Below, one piece after another: positions 1 through 6,379 of a stretch of 9,154 nt of DNA. The notes below the pieces were generated by a model that had not been told where the DNA came from, ran no database searches, and saw only the letters and a program-made list of their open reading frames with translations. The stretch's first letter is position 1. The number at the start of each line of letters is the position of its first letter. The DNA is from JAKITW01 sp041598875 (GTDB lineage: Bacteria; Desulfobacterota; Desulfobulbia; Desulfobulbales; BM004): contig JBFHXP010000106.1 in the NCBI GenBank assembly GCA_041598875.1, positions 1 through 9,154 on the forward strand, in the 5' to 3' direction. The translations under genes were made by a program, and so were the position numbers.

Positions 1-1
1 A

Positions 2-433
2 ACAGATCAGCCCGCGATGGTGGTGAAACCGCAGGCACCTGCTGAAAGACCGACCAGCAGGAAAATTCCCGACCAACCGGCTCCGAATTATGATGCGATA
101 AATTCCTTTGTCACCACCTGGGCGGCAAGCTGGTCAAAACAGGATGTTACCCGCTATCTTGCCAGCTATTCCCTCTCTTTCAAATCAGCAGAGGGGCTCA
201 ACCACTCGGCATGGACCGAGCAACGGAAAAGACGCCTGGCCAGGCCCTCGGTGATATCGATTCAACTCGAGAGGATATCGACCGAAAAAACAGGGCCGGA
301 CATGGCCCGGGTATCCTTTGATCAGCGCTATCGATCCGACGTGTACAACGATCACGTCAACAAAACCCTTGACCTGCGGTGGGAAAAAGAGCAATGGAAG
401 ATAATGCGGGAAACAAGCGCCCCAATCCAGTGA
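2..433 (+). CDS. C-terminal part of a protein with a Cds6-like (NTF2/SnoaL-fold) domain, 5' end outside the window
   Basis: The frame is open from base 2, so the gene starts upstream; the Met at 17 is probably internal. About 143 residues are visible. After a Pro/Lys-rich linker (roughly the first 25 residues) comes a compact domain with the pattern W-x3-W-x3-D-x3-Y-x3-Y, then F, W, R-x2-R, a FDQRYRS stretch, and a closing W-K-I followed by RE. This pattern is typical of the Cds6-type NTF2-like domain, which in this group of bacteria sits behind L,D-transpeptidase or TPR modules in envelope proteins. The catalytic or repeat part would lie before position 1 and cannot be seen, so the whole-protein function is unknown. 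The stop is 38 nt before the next gene on the same strand, which suggests cotranscription. The domain call is moderately firm; any enzymatic role is inference. Confidence 0.7.
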   Translation, partial: TDQPAMVVKPQAPAERPTSRKIPDQPAPNYDAINSFVTTWAASWSKQDVTRYLASYSLSFKSAEGLNHSAWTEQRKRRLARPSVISIQLERISTEKTGPDMARVSFDQRYRSDVYNDHVNKTLDLRWEKEQWKIMRETSAPIQ

Positions 434-471
434 AACCCGACAACTACCCACTCTTTAATGGAGACTCGCCC

Positions 472-1029
472 ATGCGCGCCACAGCAGCACTTCTTTTTCT
501 TCTCATCCTTTTGTCCATGATTGCCGGGTGCGACAGAATCACGGGAAATCAAGCCACTGAAAATACCGCGGCGGAAAATCCGCTACCGGCGAAAACCGGT
601 TTTGTCAGCGATCATGCCGATGTTTTTTCTCCGGAAGAGAAAAACGATCTGGAATCGATTCTTGCAGCGTATGAAAAGGAGACCTGCCATCAGATCCTGG
701 TCCTGACCGTGGCCGGTTTGTACGGGGAACCCATTGCCGAATTTTCAGCCCGGACCGCCATGGCATGGGACATCGGTCAGGATATGCTCGACAACGGCGT
801 CCTTATCACCCTGGCCATGGAAGAGGGATCGATCCGGATCGAGGCTGGGGCGGGGCTTGAATTTCTGATCAATGACGGCATCGGCGACCTGGTTCTTGCC
901 GAGGAGATGATTCCTCTTTTTAAAGAGGGAAATATCGTCCAGGGGATTAACAGGGGCATATCCGCGTTGATGGAGGCGGCACGCGCCAGAACATATCCCG
1001 ATGACCACCGGCCGATGATCTGCCGGTGA
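472..1029 (+). CDS. TPM-domain (YgcG-type) lipoprotein
   Basis: The product has 185 residues. The ATG at 472 is preferred because GGAG lies 8 nt upstream (460-463) and it begins a classic lipoprotein signal: Met-Arg, a Leu-rich core, then the lipobox I-A-G-C with Cys20 as the lipidation site. An in-frame ATG at 379 would put 31 polar residues before the signal and overlap the preceding gene. Residues 43-171 form a TPM domain: V-S-D-H-A-D-V-F-S-P-E-E opening, helix, QILVLTV strand, G-x2-D-M-L-D-N-G-V-L core, R-I-E-A-G-A-G-L-E, then P-L-F-K-E-G-N and a closing helix. TPM proteins are envelope proteins, some proposed to act as phosphatases or in membrane-protein quality control; no substrate can be named here. 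The usual C-terminal membrane helix of YgcG is absent and the lipid anchor replaces it. Asp21 at +2 would favour inner-membrane retention by the E. coli Lol rule. The downstream candidate ORF starts inside this stop codon. Confidence 0.88.
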   Translation: MRATAALLFLLILLSMIAGCDRITGNQATENTAAENPLPAKTGFVSDHADVFSPEEKNDLESILAAYEKETCHQILVLTVAGLYGEPIAEFSARTAMAWDIGQDMLDNGVLITLAMEEGSIRIEAGAGLEFLINDGIGDLVLAEEMIPLFKEGNIVQGINRGISALMEAARARTYPDDHRPMICR

Positions 1030-1169
1030 TTAGTTTTCATCCGGAAACGCCACTTTTAAAAAATCTCGGTGTCGATCCGCAGAAGTATGTGCTCGCCGTA
1101 CTCCAGTACGCCTGCGCATACTTCCTTGATCTCCTTGATCTTTTTCAAAATTGTCTGTTTCCGGTTTGA
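1026..1169 (+). CDS. Candidate small ORF (47 aa) overlapping the TPM gene stop
   Basis: A GTG at 1026 overlaps the TGA of the TPM lipoprotein gene as GTGA, the arrangement seen in translationally coupled genes. It reads 47 codons to TGA at 1167. The product would start M-I-S-F-H-P-E-T-P-L-L, followed by a mostly hydrophobic helix (about residues 20-40, with LAVLQYACAYFLDLLDLF). I do not recognise the family. Against it: there is no good separate ribosome site, the ORF is short, and the complementary strand is also open in the same codon phase over 1056-1166, so codon bias does not clearly favour either strand. Alternatives are a shifted C-terminus of the lipoprotein or chance. Low confidence. 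Confidence 0.3.
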   Translation: MISFHPETPLLKNLGVDPQKYVLAVLQYACAYFLDLLDLFQNCLFPV

Positions 1170-1188
1170 AAACGGACAGGTGTTGCCC

Positions 1189-1211
1189 TCCGGAACAAAA
1201 GACTTTCCGGA
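1189..1211. repeat. 7-bp inverted repeat in the convergent intergenic spacer
   Basis: TCCGGAA (1189-1195) and TTCCGGA (1205-1211) are perfect complements around a 9-nt loop. The hairpin lies between the plus-strand lipoprotein unit and the minus-strand cytochrome gene, so it could act in ending transcription from either side. No T-tract follows on either strand, so a Rho-independent terminator is not supported. The rest of 1170-1280 holds only a short palindrome, GATCAG-A-CTGATC (1268-1280), directly behind the cytochrome stop. Confidence 0.4.
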
Positions 1212-1280
1212 CGGACACTGATTACCACTTCCAGAACCAGGGATCCGGGCAACCGGTATGATTTCGCGATCAGACTGATC

Positions 1281-1838
1281 CTAATTCTTGATATGGCACT
1301 GCCGGCACTGTTTCGGGGCGTTTTCATTGCCGGAATTCTTATGGCATTCCTTGCAGATCTCATGGGCCATCTTCTGCAGGGTGACGGTATCATCAAAACG
1401 GCGGGGAAAACCGTTCTCACCGTGGCAGGTCACGCATTTTCCATTAATGCCATAGGCGGGATCCAGCGAATGGGCCTCATGATTAAAGGTGACATTACCC
1501 ATGCGGGCGGTGAACAGGAAAAGTTCGTCAGCCCCGGCCTGGGATCCGGGCAACTCTTTGGCAGAGATCTCCTCGAGATTGCCGCGGCCGTCACCATCAC
1601 TGTCAAGTCCCTCGATGGCCTTGAAATCCAGCCCATTATCCCGCAAGGCGATGGCATAGCCATTGAGGCTGGAACTGATCACCGGCATGTGACAGGTCCG
1701 GCAGGTGGCGAGCTGACTTTCCGCCACAGCCGGATAGACCGCGATAAAACGCTTCATAATGCCTGGCGTGGCAAAGGCGGGGGCTACACTGATCAGAACA
1801 GGAAAAACAAGCAGTACACACGTGATGAATCTTTTCAT
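1281..1838 (-). CDS. Exported tetraheme c-type cytochrome with a calcium-type Asp loop
   Basis: The product has 185 residues. The ATG at 1838 is chosen over an in-frame ATG at 1883 because GGAGG lies 6 nt upstream (1845-1849) and the protein then begins with a standard Sec signal: M-K-R, hydrophobic core, probable cleavage after A-F-A (residue 23). Four CXXCH heme sites are present: residues 46-50 (CRTCH), 135-139 (CVTCH), 162-166 (CKECH) and 178-182 (CRQCH). Possible distal ligands are His120, His123 and His159. The last three hemes are packed in about 50 residues, as in class III/c7 cytochromes. Between heme 1 and the others, residues 79-90 read DSDGDGRGNLEE, an EF-hand or thrombospondin-3-like calcium loop (Asp79, 81, 83; Glu90). 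The protein should be periplasmic and carry electrons, plausibly in anaerobic respiration; its partner is unknown. It is the last minus-strand gene, 41 nt after the isomerase-family gene. Confidence 0.9.
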   Translation of the reverse strand: MKRFITCVLLVFPVLISVAPAFATPGIMKRFIAVYPAVAESQLATCRTCHMPVISSSLNGYAIALRDNGLDFKAIEGLDSDGDGRGNLEEISAKELPGSQAGADELFLFTARMGNVTFNHEAHSLDPAYGINGKCVTCHGENGFPRRFDDTVTLQKMAHEICKECHKNSGNENAPKQCRQCHIKN

Positions 1839-1844
1839 AGTCTT

Positions 1845-1849
1845 CCTCC
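1845..1849 (-). promoter_or_regulatory. Ribosome binding site that fixes the cytochrome start
   Basis: GGAGG on the minus strand, 6 nt before the ATG at 1838. It is the strongest Shine-Dalgarno sequence in the window and rules out the in-frame ATG at 1883, which would place charged residues ahead of the signal peptide. Confidence 0.8.
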
Positions 1850-1879
1850 GTTTTTTTTGGTCCTGGCTTCTTGGTTCCT

Positions 1880-2572
1880 TCACTCCCCGCGGATTGCCCG
1901 GCAGATCGAGGCAAACTCCTCTGGATCAAGGCTGGCAGTCCCCACCATCAGACCGTCAACGCCATCAAGCGCCATATAAGTCAGGGCATTATCACTCTGT
2001 ATCGAGCCGCCGTAAAGAAGCGGGATATCCGGACAGAGAACCCGGATGGCCGCAATCCCCTTTGCCGCCTCGGAAGGAGACTGGGGTGCCGTAACCCCGA
2101 TTGCCTCAACCGGGCCGTAGCCGATCATGATCGCACCCAGGTCCGCCTCCGGGATAGCGGCAACCTGGGCCCGGACATAGGGGATGTCAACGCAGACAAT
2201 GGGGGTAATCCCCGCTGAAATCGCCTCGCTTGCCTTATTGGCTACATCCTGATGGGTTTCGTGAAAATATCGGCGTCTTTCCGAATGACCGACCATGGCA
2301 TAGGCAGCCAGTCCGCGGACCATCGCCGCAGCCACCCCACCGGTATAGGAGCCCAGGGGAAAGGGTGACAGATCCTGAACCGCCAGGGATATGCCGGTCA
2401 TTTCCAGGGCGCGGACCTGTTCTGCGAGCGGGGCAAGAGAGATAAAGGATGGCGCAAGAACAACCTCCACCCGGGGGTCGGGCGAATAGACGCGCTGGAA
2501 CCTGGCAAGCCACTGCTCCGTCTCCCCGGGACTCTTGTGGGACTTCCAGTTGGCAACGACATATCGCGGCAT
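1880..2572 (-). CDS. tpiA: Triosephosphate isomerase family protein lacking the canonical catalytic Glu
   Basis: The product has 230 residues, shorter than the usual bacterial enzyme (about 250) and nearer the archaeal length. The ATG at 2572 gives the standard opening VVANWK; longer reading upstream would run through ychJ. Triosephosphate isomerase interconverts dihydroxyacetone phosphate and glyceraldehyde 3-phosphate. Family marks present: Asn8 and Lys10 (NWK), GSYTGGV at 74-80, GHSERR at 95-100 with electrophile His96 and Glu98, VCVD near 126-129, YGGS at 187-190, and DGLMVGTASL at 206-215 (phosphate binding). Loop 6, normally YEPVWAIGTG, reads YGPVEAIGVT (152-161): the catalytic base position is Gly153 and the next-strand Trp is Glu156. 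The GETLEER segment after the Cys is also lost. Family membership is firm, activity as an isomerase is doubtful, and the gene symbol reflects family only. It lies 28 nt after ychJ, with a weak AGGTGA ribosome site. Confidence 0.85.
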   Translation of the reverse strand: MPRYVVANWKSHKSPGETEQWLARFQRVYSPDPRVEVVLAPSFISLAPLAEQVRALEMTGISLAVQDLSPFPLGSYTGGVAAAMVRGLAAYAMVGHSERRRYFHETHQDVANKASEAISAGITPIVCVDIPYVRAQVAAIPEADLGAIMIGYGPVEAIGVTAPQSPSEAAKGIAAIRVLCPDIPLLYGGSIQSDNALTYMALDGVDGLMVGTASLDPEEFASICRAIRGE

Positions 2573-2600
2573 CAAATCACCTGTCAAGGCAAGAACATCA

Positions 2601-3077
2601 TTATCCTTTTCCGCAGCACTTCTTATACTTTTTGCCGCTGTTGCACGGGCAGGGCTCGTTACGGCCGATCTTGGTGGAGCGCACCGGCGCCTGGGGCACG
2701 ATATCTCCCTCAACGTAAAACCACTGGCCGTCCTCGCGGACAAAACTGCCAATTTCATGAACCCGGCCGGGCTTGCCCTTTACCTGGTAACTGGCAATGA
2801 ATTCGACAATACCCTCGCTGTCATCAACGCCCCCCCTCTCGGTGCGCAGGATCTCCATGCCGGTCCAGCGGATATCCGTGTCCCCCTCGAACTCTTCGTC
2901 TTCGGGCCGGGTATCGGAATGACAGCTTGAGAGCAGGTATGGATATTTCCTCAGAACATGGGCGGTATAACGGGAACGCATCAGGGCCTCGGCAGTTGGC
3001 GCCTGGGCGACACCCTCAAGATACGGCCCGCAACAGGAATCAAATTCCTTTTCAGAACAACAGGGACAGAGTGACAT
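2601..3077 (-). CDS. ychJ: YchJ-family protein with two SEC-C zinc motifs
   Basis: The product has 158 residues, close to E. coli YchJ. The start is supported by GAGG 7 nt upstream (3085-3088). The N-terminus carries one SEC-C-like cysteine cluster (Cys4, 6, 7, 15, 16 in CPCCSEKEFDSCC). The family hallmark LMRSRYTAHV follows near residues 32-41, then an NTF2-like middle domain with FIASYQVKG and GQWFYVEGD. The C-terminus has a second SEC-C motif (Cys143, 145, 154, 155 in CPCNSGKKYKKCC). SEC-C motifs bind zinc, as in the SecA tail; YchJ itself has no settled function. The protein is cytoplasmic, with no signal peptide. It lies 32 nt after the S4 gene and 28 nt before the isomerase-family gene, so it is probably in one transcript with them. 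Confidence 0.92.
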   Translation of the reverse strand: MSLCPCCSEKEFDSCCGPYLEGVAQAPTAEALMRSRYTAHVLRKYPYLLSSCHSDTRPEDEEFEGDTDIRWTGMEILRTERGGVDDSEGIVEFIASYQVKGKPGRVHEIGSFVREDGQWFYVEGDIVPQAPVRSTKIGRNEPCPCNSGKKYKKCCGKG

Positions 3078-3096
3078 ATGAATACCTCATAGTTTT

Positions 3097-3116
3097 AAAA
3101 AAAGGGGAATCATCCC
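3097..3116 (-). terminator. Weak hairpin plus T7 tract after the S4 gene
   Basis: On the minus strand GGGA-TGAT-TCCC is followed by C and seven T (A-run at 3097-3103 on the plus strand). The hairpin overlaps the S4 gene stop codon. A stem of only four pairs makes it a poor terminator; it may attenuate transcription into ychJ. Confidence 0.3.
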
Positions 3117-3346
3117 GCTGACAATTCCCCGCCACAGACCTCATAAACCGTGCCGGCGCATTCAACCAGGTCGCCAGGGGAAAGCTTTCTGCCCCGCCGG
3201 GTCTCTATCTCACCGTTGACCGTGATTTGGCCCTCAACAATGCGAAACTTGGCCTCAACCCCGTCACCAGCGGCATCGGCCAGCTTCAGAAACTGGGCCA
3301 GCCTGATTGTTTTTGTAGTAATTTCAACAGGAACAACAGTCATCAT
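3110..3346 (-). CDS. Small S4-domain RNA-binding protein (YbcJ/YaaA-like)
   Basis: The product has 78 residues, or 77 if the second of two adjacent Met codons is used. Almost the whole protein is an S4 fold: TIRLAQFLKLADAAGDG helices, then the G-x-I-T-V-N-G-E-x-E-T-R-R-G-R-K loop that contacts RNA, then L-x-P-G-D-L-V. E. coli YbcJ (about 70 residues) has the same layout. S4 domains bind structured RNA, often ribosomal; the target here is unknown. An in-frame TGA a few codons upstream excludes a longer start. The ribosome site is weak (TTGAG region), so translation may be modest. The gene lies 108 nt after kinase A, the largest gap in the minus-strand series, so it may have its own promoter, though I see no convincing one. 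Confidence 0.88.
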   Translation of the reverse strand: MMTVVPVEITTKTIRLAQFLKLADAAGDGVEAKFRIVEGQITVNGEIETRRGRKLSPGDLVECAGTVYEVCGGELSAG

Positions 3347-3368
3347 ATTCGAGAAAACTCAAGTTTTT

Positions 3369-3384
3369 ATACTGCCGCCAGTAT
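3369..3384. repeat. Perfect 6-bp hairpin between kinase A and the S4 gene
   Basis: ATACTG (3369-3374) and CAGTAT (3379-3384) form a perfect stem around a 4-nt loop, about 22 nt upstream of the S4 gene start. On the minus strand it is followed by A-rich rather than T-rich sequence, so it is not an intrinsic terminator. It could be an operator or an mRNA processing/leader structure. Confidence 0.4.
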
Positions 3385-3454
3385 CGGCCCGCCATGATAC
3401 CTGCTTCAGGGAAAAAGAACACTGAAAAACCCTGCGCCTCCGGACCGCGAAAGG

Positions 3455-6379
3455 TTACCCGTCAAGTATCTTGCGAATCAAAAAGGCAATATCCCTCTTG
3501 GTTACCGGCTTGAAAAGAAAGCCCCTGATCCCCTGCTTAATAGCCTTTGCCTCATTGATCACACTGCTGAAACCGGTGCAGAGGATCACCGGGATATCCG
3601 GGCGGATATGCATGAGTTCATAGGCAAGATGGTCGCCGGTCATATTGGGCATGGTCTGGTCGGTGACAACCAGGTCAAAGCCATCAGGGCCGGCCCGGAA
3701 GGATTCCAGGGCCTCAACGCTGCTGACCTTTGATGTAACCCTGTATCCAAGACTCGTCAGGTTGCGGACCATGATTTCGACAATCGGCAACTCATCATCA
3801 ACAACCAGAATACGCTCGGTCCCGCGGGGAAGCGTTTCGGCGGCAGCCTCGGTTTTTTCCACATCCTCGCGGTCAAGAAGCGGGAGATAGACATGAAAAG
3901 TCGATCCCTGGCCAAAGACGCTCTGCACTGAAATATCACCGCCCAGCCCCTTGACGATCCCATGGACCACCGCAAGGCCGAGGCCGGTTCCCTCCTCCTG
4001 CTTTCTGGTGGTAAAATAGGGTTCAAAGATCCTCTCGAGAACCTCCTGTTTCATGCCGATTCCGGTATCAGCCACAACCAGTTCAAGATATGTCCCCGGA
4101 CCAAGCTTCATCCCGGGCAGGGATTCGCCGACCTCTATCACTTTTTTCCCGAGAGCCACCGTGAGGATGCCGCCCTGTTCCCGCATCGCCTGGTAGGCAT
4201 TGGTGCAGAGGTTCATCACCACCTGATGAATCTGGGTCGGATCGGCAAGAATAACCAGCGGGGTTGCGGGCACCTCCTGGTGAATCTCAATATTGCTCGG
4301 CAGCGAGGCCTTCAGCAGTTTGATTGACTCCTTGACCGTGGGCGCCAGTTCCAGGGGCATCAACTCCTGCTCCCGCTCCCTGCTGAAGGTAAGGATCTGC
4401 CGCACCAGATCCACCGCCCTGTTGGCGGCGCGCAGGACCTCGCCTAGATCCTGATGGGCCGTGCCGCCCTCGGGAAGATCCTCCCGCACCATCTCGGTAT
4501 AGGCAAGGATCGGGGTCAGGATATTGTTGAAATCATGGGCAATACCTCCGGCAAGGGTTCCAATGGCCTCCATCTTCTGGGCCTGGCGAAGCTGGCCTTC
4601 CAGCCTTCTCCGTGTCCGCAGATCCTCCTTGAGCGCGGTGATGTCCCGGCAGTATTCAACCAGCCCGGTTGTCTGGCCGGCTTCATCACGCAGGGGAAAG
4701 GAAAAGAGTTCCATGGTCCCTTTTCTCTCCCCGGCAACCACCCAGGGGATCTCGGCCTTTTCCAGCTTGCCGCTGGCCAGTGCCTTGTGCGAGGGGCAGA
4801 AATCACAGGGCTCATTTTTGCCGTGGTAGACCATGTGGCATTTTTTTCCCTGGAGAGGAAGCTGGTCTGGAAACATTTTTTCCATGGCGTGGTTGACCCG
4901 GATGATGGTCATATCGTGATCAAGAACGGTGATGCCGTCCTGGATCGAGTCAAAGACATCGGTCAAGAGCTTTTCCCGCTCCCGCACCGTCCGGTCAGCC
5001 TCCCTGATGGCGGTAATATCCCGGGAAATGCCGATCAAACCTATAATTGTGCCGTCACTGTCGCGGTACGGGGTCTTGTTGGCAAGCCAGACAGTCTCGC
5101 CCGAGGCGGTGGCCAGATGCTCCTCCCGCAAGACGGTTTTCCCCTGACTGATAACTTCCTGGTCGGTATTCCTGATAACCTCGTTTGAATGCGGGGGGAA
5201 AAGCTGGGCATCGGTTCTGCCGATCACCTCGGCGCTTTTTTTCCCCAGGGCATCGAGGGTGGCCTGGTTGGCCATGAGATACCGGCCCTCAAGATCCTTG
5301 ATGAAAATAGCGTCATTGACCCCATCCACCACCGCACGAAAAAGGGCATGGCTTTTGACAACCTCTTTTTCCGCACGTACCCGCGCGGTGACATCCCTGA
5401 TGATCGCGCTGAAAAAATCGCCATCTTCATTGCGCCAGTGGGAGACGTTGAGTTCCAGGGGAAACTCGCTGCCATCCCTGCGCAGTCCGTAAAAAATATT
5501 TGTCCTGCCCAGGTACTCGCTCTCCTTGCGGGCAAGCACCCGGTTCATTCCGGCCAGATGATCATCTCTGTACCGCTCCGGCATCAGACGGGTAAGGGAG
5601 ATTGCCCTCATCTCTTCGCCCGTGTACCCGAACATAAGCAATGCCCCCCTGTTGGCGAGGAGAACGGTTCCAGCGGCATCGGCAAGAATTATGGCGTCAT
5701 GTGACGATTCAATGACGTTTCTGAAACGGGTTTCACTCTCCTGCTTCTCCCTGATCTCCCGTTGGAGACGATCCCGGCTCCGCTCATAATAGAGTAGCAG
5801 GATGCCAAGCCCGCTGAGCATGAATAAAAGGGAGGCAAGAACAAACCCCCAGGGCGCGAACCACTCCACCGGCCGGAGAAAAGGATAATCAGCCTTATGC
5901 AGCCCCCAGAAAATCAGGGCAATGCCTGCAATCCGCCGGGCCCCGGAATTGCCCTGAAAAAATCGGAGAACAGCGAATCCGGTCCAGGCATAGCCTGAGC
6001 CGATGAACAAAGAGGAGGGAAGATCCACGGCGACAAAGGAAAAGTTCATGGCATGGCTGAACAGGGTCCACACCAGGCAGGCTACAGCGCCGTAAACCCA
6101 GAAAAGGGAAAAGGGGCGTACAAGAAAGAGGTGGGTGCCGAAAACAAACAGGACAACACTGGCCAGGGACACCCCCTGCTGGACAATAAGCCAGCCGGGA
6201 ACAAGGATCTCAACGGCCAGGCCGAGGATGACGAAAAAACGCAGGGAGTACAGGGCCCAGCTGGCGGCCCAGTAAGCCAGGGCCGGTTCTTTTTCCCGGG
6301 AATAGAGATATCCGAAGATAAAGGCCACCAGCAGACTGGCAAGAATTGCCGCGCCGACTCCGGGGATCAACCAGGTCAT
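3455..6379 (-). CDS. Kinase A: 7-TM, triple-PAS hybrid histidine kinase with receiver
   Basis: The product has 974 residues. Residues 1-200 hold about seven hydrophobic helices, with YLY (24-26), W-x2-SW-x-LY-x-LRF (37-48) and FWGLHKADYPFLRP (157-170) then APWG (175-178). A coiled linker leads to PAS1 (about 215-335), PAS2 (340-460) and PAS3 (468-585). PAS3 carries Cys514, Cys525 and Cys528 in CHMVYHGKNEPCDFCP. HisKA has the phosphoacceptor His615 in GGIAHDFNN. The HATPase has its N box at Asn723/Asn727, DTGIGM at 771-776 and GTGLGL at 797-802. A receiver follows: acidic pair Asp861/862, phospho-Asp907 in VVTDQTM, Lys957. All catalytic residues are present. It should be an inner-membrane sensor that autophosphorylates and passes phosphate to its own receiver; signal and output are unknown. 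The ATG overlaps the kinase B stop (ATGA), with AGAGGA 6 nt upstream inside kinase B, implying coupled translation. Confidence 0.95.
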   Translation of the reverse strand: MTWLIPGVGAAILASLLVAFIFGYLYSREKEPALAYWAASWALYSLRFFVILGLAVEILVPGWLIVQQGVSLASVVLFVFGTHLFLVRPFSLFWVYGAVACLVWTLFSHAMNFSFVAVDLPSSLFIGSGYAWTGFAVLRFFQGNSGARRIAGIALIFWGLHKADYPFLRPVEWFAPWGFVLASLLFMLSGLGILLLYYERSRDRLQREIREKQESETRFRNVIESSHDAIILADAAGTVLLANRGALLMFGYTGEEMRAISLTRLMPERYRDDHLAGMNRVLARKESEYLGRTNIFYGLRRDGSEFPLELNVSHWRNEDGDFFSAIIRDVTARVRAEKEVVKSHALFRAVVDGVNDAIFIKDLEGRYLMANQATLDALGKKSAEVIGRTDAQLFPPHSNEVIRNTDQEVISQGKTVLREEHLATASGETVWLANKTPYRDSDGTIIGLIGISRDITAIREADRTVREREKLLTDVFDSIQDGITVLDHDMTIIRVNHAMEKMFPDQLPLQGKKCHMVYHGKNEPCDFCPSHKALASGKLEKAEIPWVVAGERKGTMELFSFPLRDEAGQTTGLVEYCRDITALKEDLRTRRRLEGQLRQAQKMEAIGTLAGGIAHDFNNILTPILAYTEMVREDLPEGGTAHQDLGEVLRAANRAVDLVRQILTFSREREQELMPLELAPTVKESIKLLKASLPSNIEIHQEVPATPLVILADPTQIHQVVMNLCTNAYQAMREQGGILTVALGKKVIEVGESLPGMKLGPGTYLELVVADTGIGMKQEVLERIFEPYFTTRKQEEGTGLGLAVVHGIVKGLGGDISVQSVFGQGSTFHVYLPLLDREDVEKTEAAAETLPRGTERILVVDDELPIVEIMVRNLTSLGYRVTSKVSSVEALESFRAGPDGFDLVVTDQTMPNMTGDHLAYELMHIRPDIPVILCTGFSSVINEAKAIKQGIRGFLFKPVTKRDIAFLIRKILDG

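Noticed and set aside
1030..1218. 62-codon minus-strand ORF in the convergent spacer
   Set aside because: Low-complexity, Arg/Asp-rich translation, no ribosome site, and the other minus-strand frame is equally open; no sign of selection.
1293..1979. 228-codon plus-strand ORF opposite the cytochrome
   Set aside because: The minus strand has four CXXCH motifs, a signal peptide and a strong ribosome site; the plus-strand reading has no recognisable domain and runs into the isomerase-family gene.
4454..5188. 244-codon plus-strand ORF opposite the kinase A PAS/HisKA region
   Set aside because: Antisense shadow of a well-supported gene; no family motif and no convincing ribosome site.
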